Shown here: piece by piece, positions 1 through 8,616 of the stretch
How the letters are laid out: every line of letters starts with the position of its first letter
Numbering within the stretch: the first letter of the stretch is position 1
Notes under the pieces: model-generated
What the model was told of the DNA's origin: nothing
The model's database searches: none
Seen by the model: only the letters and a program-made list of their open reading frames with translations
NCBI GenBank assembly: GCA_030528145.1
Contig: JAUMZK010000012.1
Coordinates: 1 to 64,000, forward strand
Source of the DNA: Actinomycetaceae bacterium
GTDB taxonomy: Bacteria; Actinomycetota; Actinomycetes; Actinomycetales; Actinomycetaceae
Reading direction: 5' to 3'
DNA: 64,000 nt
Made by a program: the position numbers and the translations under genes

Positions 1-1
1 C

Positions 2-199
2 AACAATAACCACTTTAGCGCGACCTTCTTGCGCGTTAAATGCTTGATAGTCTCCGTCCCCCTGCATTACCCCACGCGCCCGTACATGGTTTACCGTTCG
101 ACCACTGACCATCCGGCGCGCGCCGGGTGGGGGGCAATTCCGCAAGACGCCCAAGAAACCAGTAGTAGTTTCACAAAACGCTCTGGCACCAACCGGTAG
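2..199 (+). CDS. Possible C-terminal end of an unidentified protein (partial)
   Basis: An open frame enters from the left edge and runs 65 codons to a TAG at 197-199. Its tail is hydrophilic and ends SFTKRSGTNR. A perfect hairpin terminator follows 15 bases later, and beyond it lies the oppositely oriented bL37 gene. That convergent layout with a shared terminator is the main reason to believe this frame. I recognise no family. A competing minus-strand frame (from about 137 down to 1, including GDGDYQAFNAQEGRAKVVIV) is also open and cannot be excluded. Confidence 0.4.
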   Translation, partial: NNNHFSATFLRVKCLIVSVPLHYPTRPYMVYRSTTDHPARAGWGAIPQDAQETSSSFTKRSGTNR

Positions 200-213
200 C
201 GGGGGCAAAAAGT

Positions 214-245
214 AATTCCGGCAGAAATTGTTTTCTGCCGGAATT
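214..245. terminator. Bidirectional hairpin terminator
   Basis: Perfect 14-bp inverted repeat: AATTCCGGCAGAAA at 214-227 pairs with 232-245 across a 4-base loop. T-rich sequence follows on the plus strand and A-rich sequence precedes it, so it can stop transcripts from either side. It sits between the convergent plus-strand frame ending at 199 and bL37 ending at 252. Confidence 0.8.
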
Positions 246-251
246 TTTGAC

Positions 252-326
252 CTAGCAATTTGGGCGTTTGCCGTGGTTGGCTGCCCGCTTGCGCCGGTCG
301 CGACGTTTACGTCCGCGCTTGCTCAT
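252..326 (-). CDS. Ribosomal protein bL37, 24 aa
   Basis: A 24-codon minus-strand gene, too short for usual ORF cut-offs. The peptide begins MSKRGRKRRD and ends NHGKRPNC; about half the residues are Arg or Lys. A GGAG ribosome-binding site lies 7 bases upstream of the ATG (334-337) and a strong terminator follows the stop. The sequence matches my memory of the tiny actinobacterial large-subunit protein bL37, first seen in mycobacterial ribosome structures, with its conserved KRGRK and NHGKRPN blocks. It lies directly downstream of rsrA on the same strand and may share its transcript. The identification rests on recalled family sequence, not on a search. Confidence 0.82.
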   Translation of the reverse strand: MSKRGRKRRDRRKRAANHGKRPNC

Positions 327-393
327 GATTATTCTCCAATCTGGTCCCCGTCAGTATCCCACATTGAAGCAATTGCCTCCAAGTTTTACCACC

Positions 394-669
394 CTAATAG
401 TTACTTATCTGCGTGTAACTGATGGTAGTTTGTGTGCGCTGCCCCGAAAATTCGGTTATTTGCTCAATAATGCGGGTGCGCAGGGTTTTGGGGGCGCGCT
501 CTTGGCACCGGGCACGCAACAGCTTGCGCAATTGTACTTCTGCTTGGGCACAATCCCGGCACATTTCGCATTCGCGCATGTGCGCACGCAATTCTTGCAA
601 ATCAACATTGCAATCTTCGTCGACGAATTCGTATAAATGTAACGAAAAATTTTCGCAATCACATGCCAT
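394..669 (-). CDS. rsrA: Zinc-binding anti-sigma factor RsrA/RshA
   Basis: 91 residues, the usual size of ZAS-family anti-sigma factors. The zinc motif H-x3-C-x2-C is visible as HMRECEMC near residues 30-37, with an upstream Cys in DEDCNVD. In Streptomyces and mycobacteria this protein binds SigR/SigH and releases it when the Cys residues form a disulfide under thiol stress. The gene overlaps the 3' end of the sigma-factor gene (ATG at 667-669, sigma stop at 659-661), so translation is probably coupled. An ATG two codons downstream in another frame is immediately followed by a stop and can be ignored. Confidence 0.9.
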   Translation of the reverse strand: MACDCENFSLHLYEFVDEDCNVDLQELRAHMRECEMCRDCAQAEVQLRKLLRARCQERAPKTLRTRIIEQITEFSGQRTQTTISYTQISNY

Positions 670-1228
670 TTACTTCACTGTCCTTTACATAATCCGCCAG
701 TTCTTTGCGTAGTCTTGCCCGCCCCCGATGCAGCCGGGACATTACTGTACCTATAGGTGTGTCCATAATTTCGGCAATTTCTTTATAAGAAAAGCCCTCA
801 ATGTCCGCTAAGAACACGACCATGCGGGCGTCCTCGGGAAGCGCCATTAAGGCAGCCTGAATATCGGCATCCCCCAGGGTTTCCATAACTTCCACTTCCG
901 CTGAACGCAACCCCACGGGATCGTGGCGTGCGACTTTGGCTAACTGCCAATCTTCCACTTCGTCCCCATTTGTTTGAGGACGCCGCTGCTGTTTGCGGTA
1001 ATGGTTATTGAACGTGTTGCGCAGTATTTTGTGCAACCACGCCCTTATGTTAGTTCCCGCCTGGAATTGGTGGAATGCCCCGTAGGCGCGCACCATCGCA
1101 TCTTGTACGATGTCTTCGGCATCTTGGGGGTCGCGCGTTAGGCGTAGCGCCGCCCGATAGAGTTCGTCTAGGTAAGGTAACGCCTCGGATTCAAACCGGT
1201 CGCGAACCGCCGTTTCTGTATCAGTCAT
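659..1228 (-). CDS. sigR: ECF sigma factor SigR/SigH (thiol-oxidative stress)
   Basis: 189 residues with sigma region 2 (about 20-90, including [14 protein letters not shown] and [12 protein letters not shown]) and region 4 (about 125-180, including [20 protein letters not shown]). Together with rsrA this is the disulfide-stress regulon controller that induces thioredoxin and mycothiol genes in actinobacteria. The frame is open upstream to 1501, but I place the start at the ATG at 1226-1228: this gives the family's usual length and N-terminus ([12 protein letters not shown]), and a SigR-type promoter lies just upstream at 1260-1285. Confidence 0.92.
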   Translation of the reverse strand: MTDTETAVRDRFESEALPYLDELYRAALRLTRDPQDAEDIVQDAMVRAYGAFHQFQAGTNIRAWLHKILRNTFNNHYRKQQRRPQTNGDEVEDWQLAKVARHDPVGLRSAEVEVMETLGDADIQAALMALPEDARMVVFLADIEGFSYKEIAEIMDTPIGTVMSRLHRGRARLRKELADYVKDSEVNGM

Positions 1229-1259
1229 CGCTTCTAGCCTACCGTCCTCACATTTTGAT

Positions 1260-1285
1260 AACGCACCGTTACCAGAATTTATTCC
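1260..1285 (-). promoter_or_regulatory. SigR-type autoregulatory promoter
   Basis: On the minus strand GGAAT (1281-1285) is followed after exactly 18 bases by GTT (1260-1262). This is the GGAAT-N18-GTT signature known for SigR/SigH promoters. It ends about 30 bases before the sigma-factor start, where an autoregulated promoter is known in Streptomyces. The motif is short, so chance matching is possible, but position and spacing are both right. Confidence 0.65.
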
Positions 1286-1356
1286 CCCATTTTTGTTCAC
1301 GGCTTTTATGAACTCGTTCGCTAGAAATATTGGTCGGGGTGTTGTAGGAATTAAAT

Positions 1357-1833
1357 ATGAGTATTTTGCGTACGCTAAGCCGCGTCCTAATTGCTGGCGC
1401 TTTTGTTTATGACGGTGTTGATGCCGTGCTGCACACCAAAAAGCATGTGGAACGTTTCCAGAAGGTTGAGCCGGTTTTGGAAAAGGCTGGCGTGCCCCCA
1501 ATTATGGAAGCGGACGCAAAAATGGCTACGCGTGCTTTGGGTGCGGCAACAGCAGTTTGTGGCGCTTCGCTGGCATTGGGTGTGTTTCCGCGCACCTGTG
1601 CCGCCATTTTGGCTGTTGTGAACCTACCGATTGCCGCTGTTAATTACCCTTTACATGATCGGGCTACGCGCAAGGATAATTTGAAGCTTTTTGGTTTGCG
1701 GGCAACTTTGTCCGGCGGTCTGATTATGGCTGCATTCGACCGCAAGGGGTCGCCCTCGCTGGAATGGCGCTACCAAAATTGGAAGGCTTTGCGCAAAGCA
1801 GAGGTCGACACTATCGGTGAAGTTATTGCCTAA
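1357..1833 (+). CDS. DoxX-family membrane protein
   Basis: 158 residues with about four hydrophobic segments (around 5-25, 58-78, 80-97 and 112-128). The N-terminal [20 protein letters not shown] resembles DoxX/TQO-small-subunit proteins of actinobacteria. In mycobacteria a DoxX protein works with superoxide dismutase and a thiosulfate sulfurtransferase in a membrane oxidoreductase complex. It lies divergent to sigR, which fits a redox link but does not prove one. Its 3' end overlaps the start of aroA by 17 bases. Confidence 0.75.
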   Translation: MSILRTLSRVLIAGAFVYDGVDAVLHTKKHVERFQKVEPVLEKAGVPPIMEADAKMATRALGAATAVCGASLALGVFPRTCAAILAVVNLPIAAVNYPLHDRATRKDNLKLFGLRATLSGGLIMAAFDRKGSPSLEWRYQNWKALRKAEVDTIGEVIA

Positions 1834-3100
1834 CGGCGGCAGCGAAGGTAATTGGGCAGCACCCACAGCTGCAGGTTTTTCTGGGCAGGTAGCATTACCT
1901 GGTTCCAAGTCTTTGACTGCGCGCCACTTGGTTTTAGCGGCTTTAGCTACCGCACCTACAGAACTGGTGGGGGCTCTGGCTGCTCGCGATACGGATTTGC
2001 TGGCTACCGCCCTCGCCAAGATGGGCGCTACCGTTACCAAGTCCGAGGACGCATGGCGGGTCGCGCCCGGTCCGTTGCGCGGTGGTGCCACCATTGACTG
2101 TGGTCTGGCGGGTACTGTGATGCGGTTTTTGCTGCCACTCGCGGCACTGGCACCGGGCACTACTACTTTTGTTGGTGATGAGGCGGCTACGGCGCGCCCT
2201 TTGGGCGGATTAATTGAAGCTTTGCGAACGCTCGGGGCTAGTATTACTTGCCACGGACCGGATGGTTTCTTGCCTCTGAATGTTACTGGGGGTATTCCTT
2301 TAGAGGGCGAAGTACACGTTGATTCTGCGGCGTCCTCACAATTTTTATCGGCACTGTTGCTCGCCAGCGCCGCCAGCAAGTCACTGCGAATTTATGTAAA
2401 AGGCGAGCCCCCCTCGCAGCCGCATATTGACATGACCATCGCCACTTTGCGTGCGGTCGGCTGCGGCGTCACCCAGACGGCGCCAGCGGTGTTTGATTGC
2501 GGTGGCAGGCGTCCTCGCGGTGGCAAGGTACAAGTAGAACCAGACTTGTCTAATGCGGGGACTTTCCTCGCGGCTGCGATAGCAGGAAAAGGTCAAGTGC
2601 GCATCCCAAACTGGCCTTCCCACACCACACAGGTAGGCGCTAAATGGCCCGAAATACTCGAAAAAATGGGCGCCAAATGCCAGTTGCGCGGCACCACCTT
2701 ACACTGCACTGGCGGGTCTGGTATTCGTCCTCTGCACCGGAATATGCGCGATGAGGGCGAATTGGTCCCCACCGTGGTCGCGCTCGCCGCACTGGCAGGG
2801 GACGAAAGTGTTCTTACTGGTATCAGCCATTTGCGTGGGCACGAAACCGACCGGTTGGCGGCGCTTGCCACAGAAATTACCCGCCTGGGTGGGGACGTAA
2901 CGGAACTTGAGGACGGACTTGTAATTCGTCCTCGCAAACTTCACGCTGCCTTAGTGCAAACTTACGCAGACCACCGCATGGCAACTTTTGGCGCCATTAT
3001 TGGACTGGCAGTGCCCGGCGTAGTGGTACAAAACGTTGCTACAACTGATAAAACTATGCCTAATTTTGTGCAAATGTGGAAGAATTTGGTTGATGGTTAG
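1817..3100 (+). CDS. aroA: 3-phosphoshikimate 1-carboxyvinyltransferase (EPSP synthase)
   Basis: 427 residues, normal for the family. It joins phosphoenolpyruvate to shikimate-3-phosphate in the sixth step of the shikimate pathway. Recognisable blocks are PGSKSLTARHLVLAALA near residue 30, GLAGTVMRFLLPLAAL near 95 and YADHRMATFGAIIGLA near the C-terminus. The start is GTG at 1817, overlapping the DoxX gene, and the 3' end overlaps rsgA, so the three are likely one transcript. Confidence 0.95.
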   Translation: MKLLPNGGSEGNWAAPTAAGFSGQVALPGSKSLTARHLVLAALATAPTELVGALAARDTDLLATALAKMGATVTKSEDAWRVAPGPLRGGATIDCGLAGTVMRFLLPLAALAPGTTTFVGDEAATARPLGGLIEALRTLGASITCHGPDGFLPLNVTGGIPLEGEVHVDSAASSQFLSALLLASAASKSLRIYVKGEPPSQPHIDMTIATLRAVGCGVTQTAPAVFDCGGRRPRGGKVQVEPDLSNAGTFLAAAIAGKGQVRIPNWPSHTTQVGAKWPEILEKMGAKCQLRGTTLHCTGGSGIRPLHRNMRDEGELVPTVVALAALAGDESVLTGISHLRGHETDRLAALATEITRLGGDVTELEDGLVIRPRKLHAALVQTYADHRMATFGAIIGLAVPGVVVQNVATTDKTMPNFVQMWKNLVDG

Positions 3101-4103
3101 GCGCGATATTGGCACTGACGACCCCAGGGTGCGGGTGCGACCAGGGCGGGGTTCACGTCCGCGTACGAAGGTGCGCCCAAATTATGGCGACCGCCCACTG
3201 GGACGGGTTATCGGCGTTGACCGCGGGCGTTTCACAGTTGATGTCCAAGGTCGAGTGGTAGGTGCGGTGAAAGCCCGGGAACTGGGGCGTCGAGGCGTCA
3301 TCGTGGGGGACATGGTGCGTTTAACCGGCGATATTTCAGGCAAAGAAGGCACTTTGGCGCGCCTAGTAGTCGTAGAAGCGCGCACTACCGAGCTGATGCG
3401 TTCAACAGAGGACGACGCGGCAACGTCGCGCGAACGCCCAATGGTAGCCAATGCCACGCAGTTAGCCATTGTGACAGCATTGGCGGATCCGCCCCCCAGA
3501 CCGGGGATGATAGACCGTTGCCTGGTGGCTGCCACAGCCGCGGGTATCGACCCTTTATTGGTTTTGACGAAAACAGATCTGAACCAGGATTTAGGGATTT
3601 TGGGCGAATACCAAAATATTGGCATAAAGGTGATACAAACTGCAGTAACGGATGCTTCCTGCAAGGGTATTACTGATTTGGCTACTATTTTGGAAGGCGA
3701 TTTTACAGTTTTGGTCGGACATTCCGGGGTAGGTAAATCAACTTTGATTAACGCGCTAATTCCGGGGGCAGACCGCCTGACGGGTGCAGTTAATGCGGTA
3801 ACGGGCAGAGGGCGGCACACATCTACTTCTGCGGTGGCACTGCCACTGTCTTCTGGATGGGTGGTTGATACCCCAGGAGTGCGTTCCTTCGGGCTGGCGC
3901 ATCTGGCGCCGGAACAAATTTTGCAGGGATTTTACGAACTTTCCGAGGTGGCGGCGAGCTATTGTCCACGTGGATGCAGTCACGCGGACGATGCTCCAGA
4001 TTGCGCTTTGGATCAGTTGACGGGTTTCGCGGGAGCGCGTCGGGATTCTTTCCGCAAGCTGCTTTCTTCGCGTCTTTCTGGCATGGAGTTTTGGGAAAAG
4101 TAA
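3093..4103 (+). CDS. rsgA: Ribosome small-subunit-dependent GTPase RsgA
   Basis: 336 residues. The GTPase motifs appear in permuted order, diagnostic of RsgA/YjeQ: G4 TKTD (about residue 165), then the P-loop GHSGVGKST (about 210), then DTPG (about 255). The N-terminal part carries the OB-fold and the C-terminal part a zinc knuckle (CPRGCSHADDAPDC). It checks late 30S maturation. I chose the ATG at 3093, which overlaps the aroA stop by 8 bases; the frame is open further upstream only inside aroA. aroA-rsgA adjacency is common in actinobacteria. Confidence 0.93.
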   Translation: MVRRDIGTDDPRVRVRPGRGSRPRTKVRPNYGDRPLGRVIGVDRGRFTVDVQGRVVGAVKARELGRRGVIVGDMVRLTGDISGKEGTLARLVVVEARTTELMRSTEDDAATSRERPMVANATQLAIVTALADPPPRPGMIDRCLVAATAAGIDPLLVLTKTDLNQDLGILGEYQNIGIKVIQTAVTDASCKGITDLATILEGDFTVLVGHSGVGKSTLINALIPGADRLTGAVNAVTGRGRHTSTSAVALPLSSGWVVDTPGVRSFGLAHLAPEQILQGFYELSEVAASYCPRGCSHADDAPDCALDQLTGFAGARRDSFRKLLSSRLSGMEFWEK

Positions 4104-4130
4104 GGCTGCGCGCCACACGTGAGGTGTAAC

Positions 4131-5300
4131 ATGCGTTTTTTGCATACTTCGGATTGGCATTTAGGACGGACGTTGCATGGTCAGGATTTGACCGAGGCAC
4201 ACCAATTGTTTTTGGATCATGTGGTTGATTTGGCTCGCAGTCGCCAGGTTGACGCGGTTTTGGTGTGTGGCGACGTTTTCGACCGCACCGTGCCCCCAGC
4301 AACTTCTATCGCCCAGTTGCAGGACACTTTGCGGAGTTTGACGGCTTTCACGCGAGTTATTTTGACGCCAGGAAACCACGACAGCGCAGAACGCCTGGGT
4401 TATGGCGCTGATTTTTATCGAGATGTGTTGGTGGTGCGGGCAAAATTGGAACAGGTTGGCACCCCAGTTGCGGTTGGAAACACTGTTGTTTACCCACTTC
4501 CTTATTTGGATCCAAATTCGGCGCGCTTTTTCTTTGCCGAGGACGAACCCTTGCCGCGCACCCACGAAGCAGTGATGAGCGCTGCGTTGCGCGCTGTGGA
4601 TCGCGATTTGGTTCGCAGACGTGCTGATAGACCCGATTTGCAGGCGGTAGTGATGGCGCACGGGTTCGTGTTGGGTGGGACTGCAACGGATTCCGAACGC
4701 GACATAAGCGTGGGAGGAATAGAGTTTATTCCCGTTTCTGTTTTGGAAAATATGGGGTACGAGGACGCCGCTCCCAGTGGTGGTGTTGATTATTTTGCGC
4801 TGGGTCACTTGCATCGCCCACAGCAAATTAATGCCACGGTGCCAGTTCACTACAGCGGTTCTCCATTAGCATTTTCATTTTCAGAGGCAACGTACCAGAA
4901 AGTTTCATTAGTAGTGGATTTGACTGCTGAGGGTGCGTCAGTAGAAGCAGTTCCTGTCCCCCAAAAGCGGGAATTGGTTACTTTGTCGGGCACTTTTTCA
5001 GAGCTTACTTCTGGAATTCACGCGGACGCGGCGGAAAAGTGGGTGCGTGCCCGCATAACCGATGCAGTGCGTCCGTTAGACTTAGTATCACGGCTTAAGG
5101 AAGTTTTTCCCCACTTATTGCACGTGGAATATATTGGGAGTACAAGCAGCGCAGTGGAACGCCATACGCCGCAATCCAGCACTAAAAACCCGGTGGAAAC
5201 GATTTGTCGTTTTCTAAATAGTGTTTCCGGTGCAGAAGTCACCGATGCGCAAAGCGAATTGGTGGAAACCATGTGGAATGAGGCGCAAGCACAAAAATGA
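4131..5300 (+). CDS. sbcD: Exonuclease SbcCD, nuclease subunit SbcD (Mre11-type)
   Basis: 389 residues. Metallophosphoesterase motifs are in order: TSDWHLG at the N-terminus, CGDVFD (about 50), PGNHDS (about 80), MAHGF (about 175) and GHLHRPQ (about 225). It is the manganese-dependent nuclease of the SbcCD complex, which cleaves hairpins and protein-blocked DNA ends. A GTG four codons upstream is possible, but the ATG at 4131 gives the normal N-terminus and has GAGGTG upstream. Its stop overlaps the sbcC start (ATGA). Confidence 0.93.
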   Translation: MRFLHTSDWHLGRTLHGQDLTEAHQLFLDHVVDLARSRQVDAVLVCGDVFDRTVPPATSIAQLQDTLRSLTAFTRVILTPGNHDSAERLGYGADFYRDVLVVRAKLEQVGTPVAVGNTVVYPLPYLDPNSARFFFAEDEPLPRTHEAVMSAALRAVDRDLVRRRADRPDLQAVVMAHGFVLGGTATDSERDISVGGIEFIPVSVLENMGYEDAAPSGGVDYFALGHLHRPQQINATVPVHYSGSPLAFSFSEATYQKVSLVVDLTAEGASVEAVPVPQKRELVTLSGTFSELTSGIHADAAEKWVRARITDAVRPLDLVSRLKEVFPHLLHVEYIGSTSSAVERHTPQSSTKNPVETICRFLNSVSGAEVTDAQSELVETMWNEAQAQK

Positions 5301-8227
5301 AGCTTTTGGAACTGAGTTTTGCGGGCATTGGTCCTTTTGCGTCTGCACAAACACTAAATTTTACGAATTACCAAAACGACGGTTTGTTTTTGCTAACTGG
5401 CCCCACTGGGTCTGGGAAAACTACCATTTTAGATGCCATAGTTTACGCACTTTATGGGGCACTTGCTGACCCCCAGGCGGATAAAGAGCGAATGCGTTGC
5501 GCATTTTGCACCGACACGGATCCCAGTTGGGTACAGTTAGATTTCGAGGTTTCTGCGGGCACTTTTCGCATTAGGCGCACTCCCCCGTTTTGGCGCGCAA
5601 AGACAAGAGGAAGCGGCAAGGTAAAAACCTCTGAAACCGTAGTTTTAAGTAAAGTAGCGGGCACTGAGCAGAAGGTCCTTTCCAGTAAAATAGCAGAAAC
5701 AGCCGCCCTAATTTATGAACTGGTCGGCTTAAACATAGAACAATTCCGGCAAACTATCATTTTACCGCAAGGGAAATTCGATAAGTTCTTGCGTTCAGAT
5801 ACAGATACGCGCAAAAAAGTATTGCAATCTATCTTCCGCACTTTTGCCTATGACCGGTTTGCCGCCCTCGTCGCAGATAAAGCCCGGGAAGTAGCAAACG
5901 AAAATACTTTATTGCGGCATTCCGAAGACGCTGCGCGGGCATCGTTGCAAACACTATTATCCCGTGAGCAATGCGAATTAGATGGGGAGGAGCTAGCAGA
6001 ATCTTTTATCGCTGATCTCAATGAAAAATTACGGCATGTGCGACAAGTGCACGATTTAGCCCGCAGGCAGGCAGAGACAGCAGAAAAAGACCTGGAAATC
6101 GCAAAAAATCTGCACACCCAGCAACAAACATATCGCGAGGCAATGCAGAAAAAAGCAGCACTAGACGAACAGCAGGAAACCATTACAGCAGCGCGCCGTC
6201 GGGTGGAACGCGCCTCCGCGGCAGAAAAGGTTTCCGGGTTTATTAGCGCGGCACGCCACACCGACCAACAGTTGTCCCAAAATCAGCAGCGCCTCCATAA
6301 ACTCACTGAAAAGTTGCAAGGCGCCCTCGAAAAAACTGATTTAACTGCCAGGGAAAATGTGGTCGAGGACGCCACTCACGCTGCCTCCGCTCTGCAAGAT
6401 CTCGTAGTTTTAGAGAAAACTCTTTCTGCGCGCGCCGTCGCCCTCGAAAATGACAAGTTACAGACGATAAAACTGCGGGAAAATACTGCAAAAATACAGT
6501 CGCAACTTACCGCCACTACTCAATATATTTCGGCGTTAAAAGATAAAGTTTCTGCTGCTATAAATGCGGGCAAAAAATTAGCAGAACTACTAGAACAGAA
6601 GCAATTGCTAACTGCAGAAAAACAGAAATTAGAAAAGTGGCAAAACGCCAAAGAAGCACTTCAAAAGATCTCTGATCGGTTACATGAAGTCGGTAAAAAT
6701 AAAGTGCTCGCAGCCGAACGTGCAGCGCGCTTACACGCCCGCTTTGCGCTGGCTGCCGCCAGCGAACTTGCCACCCATTTAGAGGACGGCGTCCCCTGTT
6801 TGGTGTGCGGTTCCACTTCTCATCCGGCTCCCGCAGAAAAGTCACCAGACACTATTGCCACGGACGAATTAATGGACGCCACCAAGGTCGCAGCTGCAGC
6901 GGAAGAAAAGTATAGCAATCTGAAATTGCAGCACAGCGAGGCCAAAAAACTAACTGATGAATGCGCCGCACAAGCGGACCGCAGCACCGATTTTGAGGCG
7001 CTTTTGTACGGACTGGGTATCGAAATTGAAACCGCCCAAAAATATGCGAATAATTTGGACACTTCCCAGCTGGAACTGGAGGAAAAGACAAACGAGAGCA
7101 CCGCCCTCAGGGATCAATTGGGTGCGCTCACCACAAAGCTGGAACTGTTGACCAAAAAAATTGATACTGAAACTGCACAGTTAGAATCCGATAAAGCCAG
7201 CGTTGCCGCCGCTATTTTTGCGCCCGCCAAGTCTGTGGCACAAACCCAAGATAATTTGTTACAAGTTCAGCAGCTCGCCACCCGCCAGGAACAACTGCAC
7301 GACGACAACGTCCTTTTGCAAAGGCGCCGCTACGTGGCGCACGCTGAACTGACACAGAATTTACGGGGTTTTAAAGACGTGGCAGAAGCCACTGCCGCAC
7401 TGCTGCCCACCGCTGAAATAACTGCAATGAATGCGCAAATTACCGCGTGGGAGAACGAACAATTTGCCGTCGCGAAGCAGCTAGATGACCCGCAGCTGCG
7501 CGTCGCCGCCACCGCCCCCACTCCCGATTTGCCGCCACTTATCAAAGCCGCCGAGGACGCCCGCACCGCCCTCGCCCTTGCTACCGAAGAACTTGGTAGT
7601 GCCAAACAACGTGACGCCGCCTCTCGCACCGTTTTGACAGATTATTTGCAGGCCCGGCACAACCTGGCTGAATTTCAGGATAGTACCGCCGATTTGCGGT
7701 GGGTAGCTAATTTAGTTGCAGGGGGCGACTCGAACCAACAGCGTGCACCGTTGGCAACTTGGGTTTTGATCGACCGCCTTGAACAAACTTTGCAGGTTGC
7801 CAACCCTATTTTGGATAAAATGTCGCAAGGACGTTACCAGTTGGTGCGCGTGGGCAGTGATGGCAGTCGCCGTTTGAACCAAGCCCTATCGTTAGCGGTG
7901 ATGGACTACATAACCGGAGTTACGCGCGCTACGACGTCCTTGTCAGGCGGGGAAACATTCTATTGTTCGCTCGCCCTCGCATTGGCTCTGGCAGAGGTAG
8001 TTACCGCAGAAGCTGGCGGTATCACTATTGAAACGATGCTTATTGACGAGGGTTTTGGCAGCCTCGACCCGGAAAAACTAGAAGTGGTTATGGCACAGCT
8101 TCAAGGGCATAACGCCCAGCGGGTAATCGGCATTATTTCACACGTTAGCGAACTGAAACAGCAGGTAAACGCCCGCGTGGAGGTACGTCCTACGGATGTG
8201 GGTTCGCGTCTGCACAAAGAAGTTTAG
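5297..8227 (+). CDS. sbcC: Exonuclease SbcCD, ATPase subunit SbcC (Rad50-type)
   Basis: 976 residues. Walker A GPTGSGKTT lies at about 35-43. A long coiled coil is interrupted near residue 500 by the zinc hook CLVC. The ABC signature SLSGGETF (about 880) and Walker B MLIDEGFGSLD (about 913) close the head domain. It is translationally coupled to sbcD. The 3' end overlaps the convergent DUF6912 gene by 38 bases. The coiled-coil part is richer in A and T than the heads, as expected for Lys/Glu/Gln-rich sequence. Confidence 0.94.
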   Translation: MKLLELSFAGIGPFASAQTLNFTNYQNDGLFLLTGPTGSGKTTILDAIVYALYGALADPQADKERMRCAFCTDTDPSWVQLDFEVSAGTFRIRRTPPFWRAKTRGSGKVKTSETVVLSKVAGTEQKVLSSKIAETAALIYELVGLNIEQFRQTIILPQGKFDKFLRSDTDTRKKVLQSIFRTFAYDRFAALVADKAREVANENTLLRHSEDAARASLQTLLSREQCELDGEELAESFIADLNEKLRHVRQVHDLARRQAETAEKDLEIAKNLHTQQQTYREAMQKKAALDEQQETITAARRRVERASAAEKVSGFISAARHTDQQLSQNQQRLHKLTEKLQGALEKTDLTARENVVEDATHAASALQDLVVLEKTLSARAVALENDKLQTIKLRENTAKIQSQLTATTQYISALKDKVSAAINAGKKLAELLEQKQLLTAEKQKLEKWQNAKEALQKISDRLHEVGKNKVLAAERAARLHARFALAAASELATHLEDGVPCLVCGSTSHPAPAEKSPDTIATDELMDATKVAAAAEEKYSNLKLQHSEAKKLTDECAAQADRSTDFEALLYGLGIEIETAQKYANNLDTSQLELEEKTNESTALRDQLGALTTKLELLTKKIDTETAQLESDKASVAAAIFAPAKSVAQTQDNLLQVQQLATRQEQLHDDNVLLQRRRYVAHAELTQNLRGFKDVAEATAALLPTAEITAMNAQITAWENEQFAVAKQLDDPQLRVAATAPTPDLPPLIKAAEDARTALALATEELGSAKQRDAASRTVLTDYLQARHNLAEFQDSTADLRWVANLVAGGDSNQQRAPLATWVLIDRLEQTLQVANPILDKMSQGRYQLVRVGSDGSRRLNQALSLAVMDYITGVTRATTSLSGGETFYCSLALALALAEVVTAEAGGITIETMLIDEGFGSLDPEKLEVVMAQLQGHNAQRVIGIISHVSELKQQVNARVEVRPTDVGSRLHKEV

Positions 8228-8612
8228 CCAGGTAATCGCGTTCGCTAATGTCGTACCACTCTAAAGGTTCGACCTCTAGGGACTCAAAATCTGCGGCGGC
8301 AATGAGCCCTCGCCCTTCCACCCCATCGGCGTGTATGGAAACCACATCACTCCAATCGAGTGCCTGGTACGTGACTATGCCAGAGCCCTCCTCTTTTATA
8401 TCAGCGTCTGCGGCGAGGACGACTCGCGCGCCCGCCCCCAAAGTTGCGGACATTCCGGCGGCCACATCCATTGCGAGGGACTCGTAGTCTTCCTCGGTCC
8501 ACTGTTCAATGTGGTGGTCGCGTTGGAACTGGTTTGTTGCGGCTACGGCGCGGGTTAGTGGTGGACACCGTTTCACGAGGTCGGCGGGAACGGCAGGAAT
8601 ATAAATTCGCAT
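8190..8612 (-). CDS. DUF6912 family protein of unknown function
   Basis: 140 residues beginning MRIYIPAVPADL. It resembles short actinobacterial proteins of the Rv3222c type (DUF6912), which open with a beta strand and contain an AADADIKEEGSG-like stretch. Function is unknown. It is convergent with sbcC and overlaps its last 38 bases. It is the first gene after the two-gene ATPase/SAF unit on the same strand, with a 4-base gap, so co-transcription is likely. Family naming is from memory. Confidence 0.65.
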   Translation of the reverse strand: MRIYIPAVPADLVKRCPPLTRAVAATNQFQRDHHIEQWTEEDYESLAMDVAAGMSATLGAGARVVLAADADIKEEGSGIVTYQALDWSDVVSIHADGVEGRGLIAAADFESLEVEPLEWYDISERDYLAKLLCADANPHP

Positions 8613-8616
8613 ACCC

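Noticed and set aside
228..422. Plus-strand 64-codon frame over the bL37 region
   Set aside because: It is the antisense shadow of bL37 and its terminator, has no ribosome-binding site and no family.
1651..2379. Long minus-strand frame opposite aroA
   Set aside because: aroA is unmistakable; the opposite frame is open because of codon bias and is Ala/Ser/Pro-rich without motifs.
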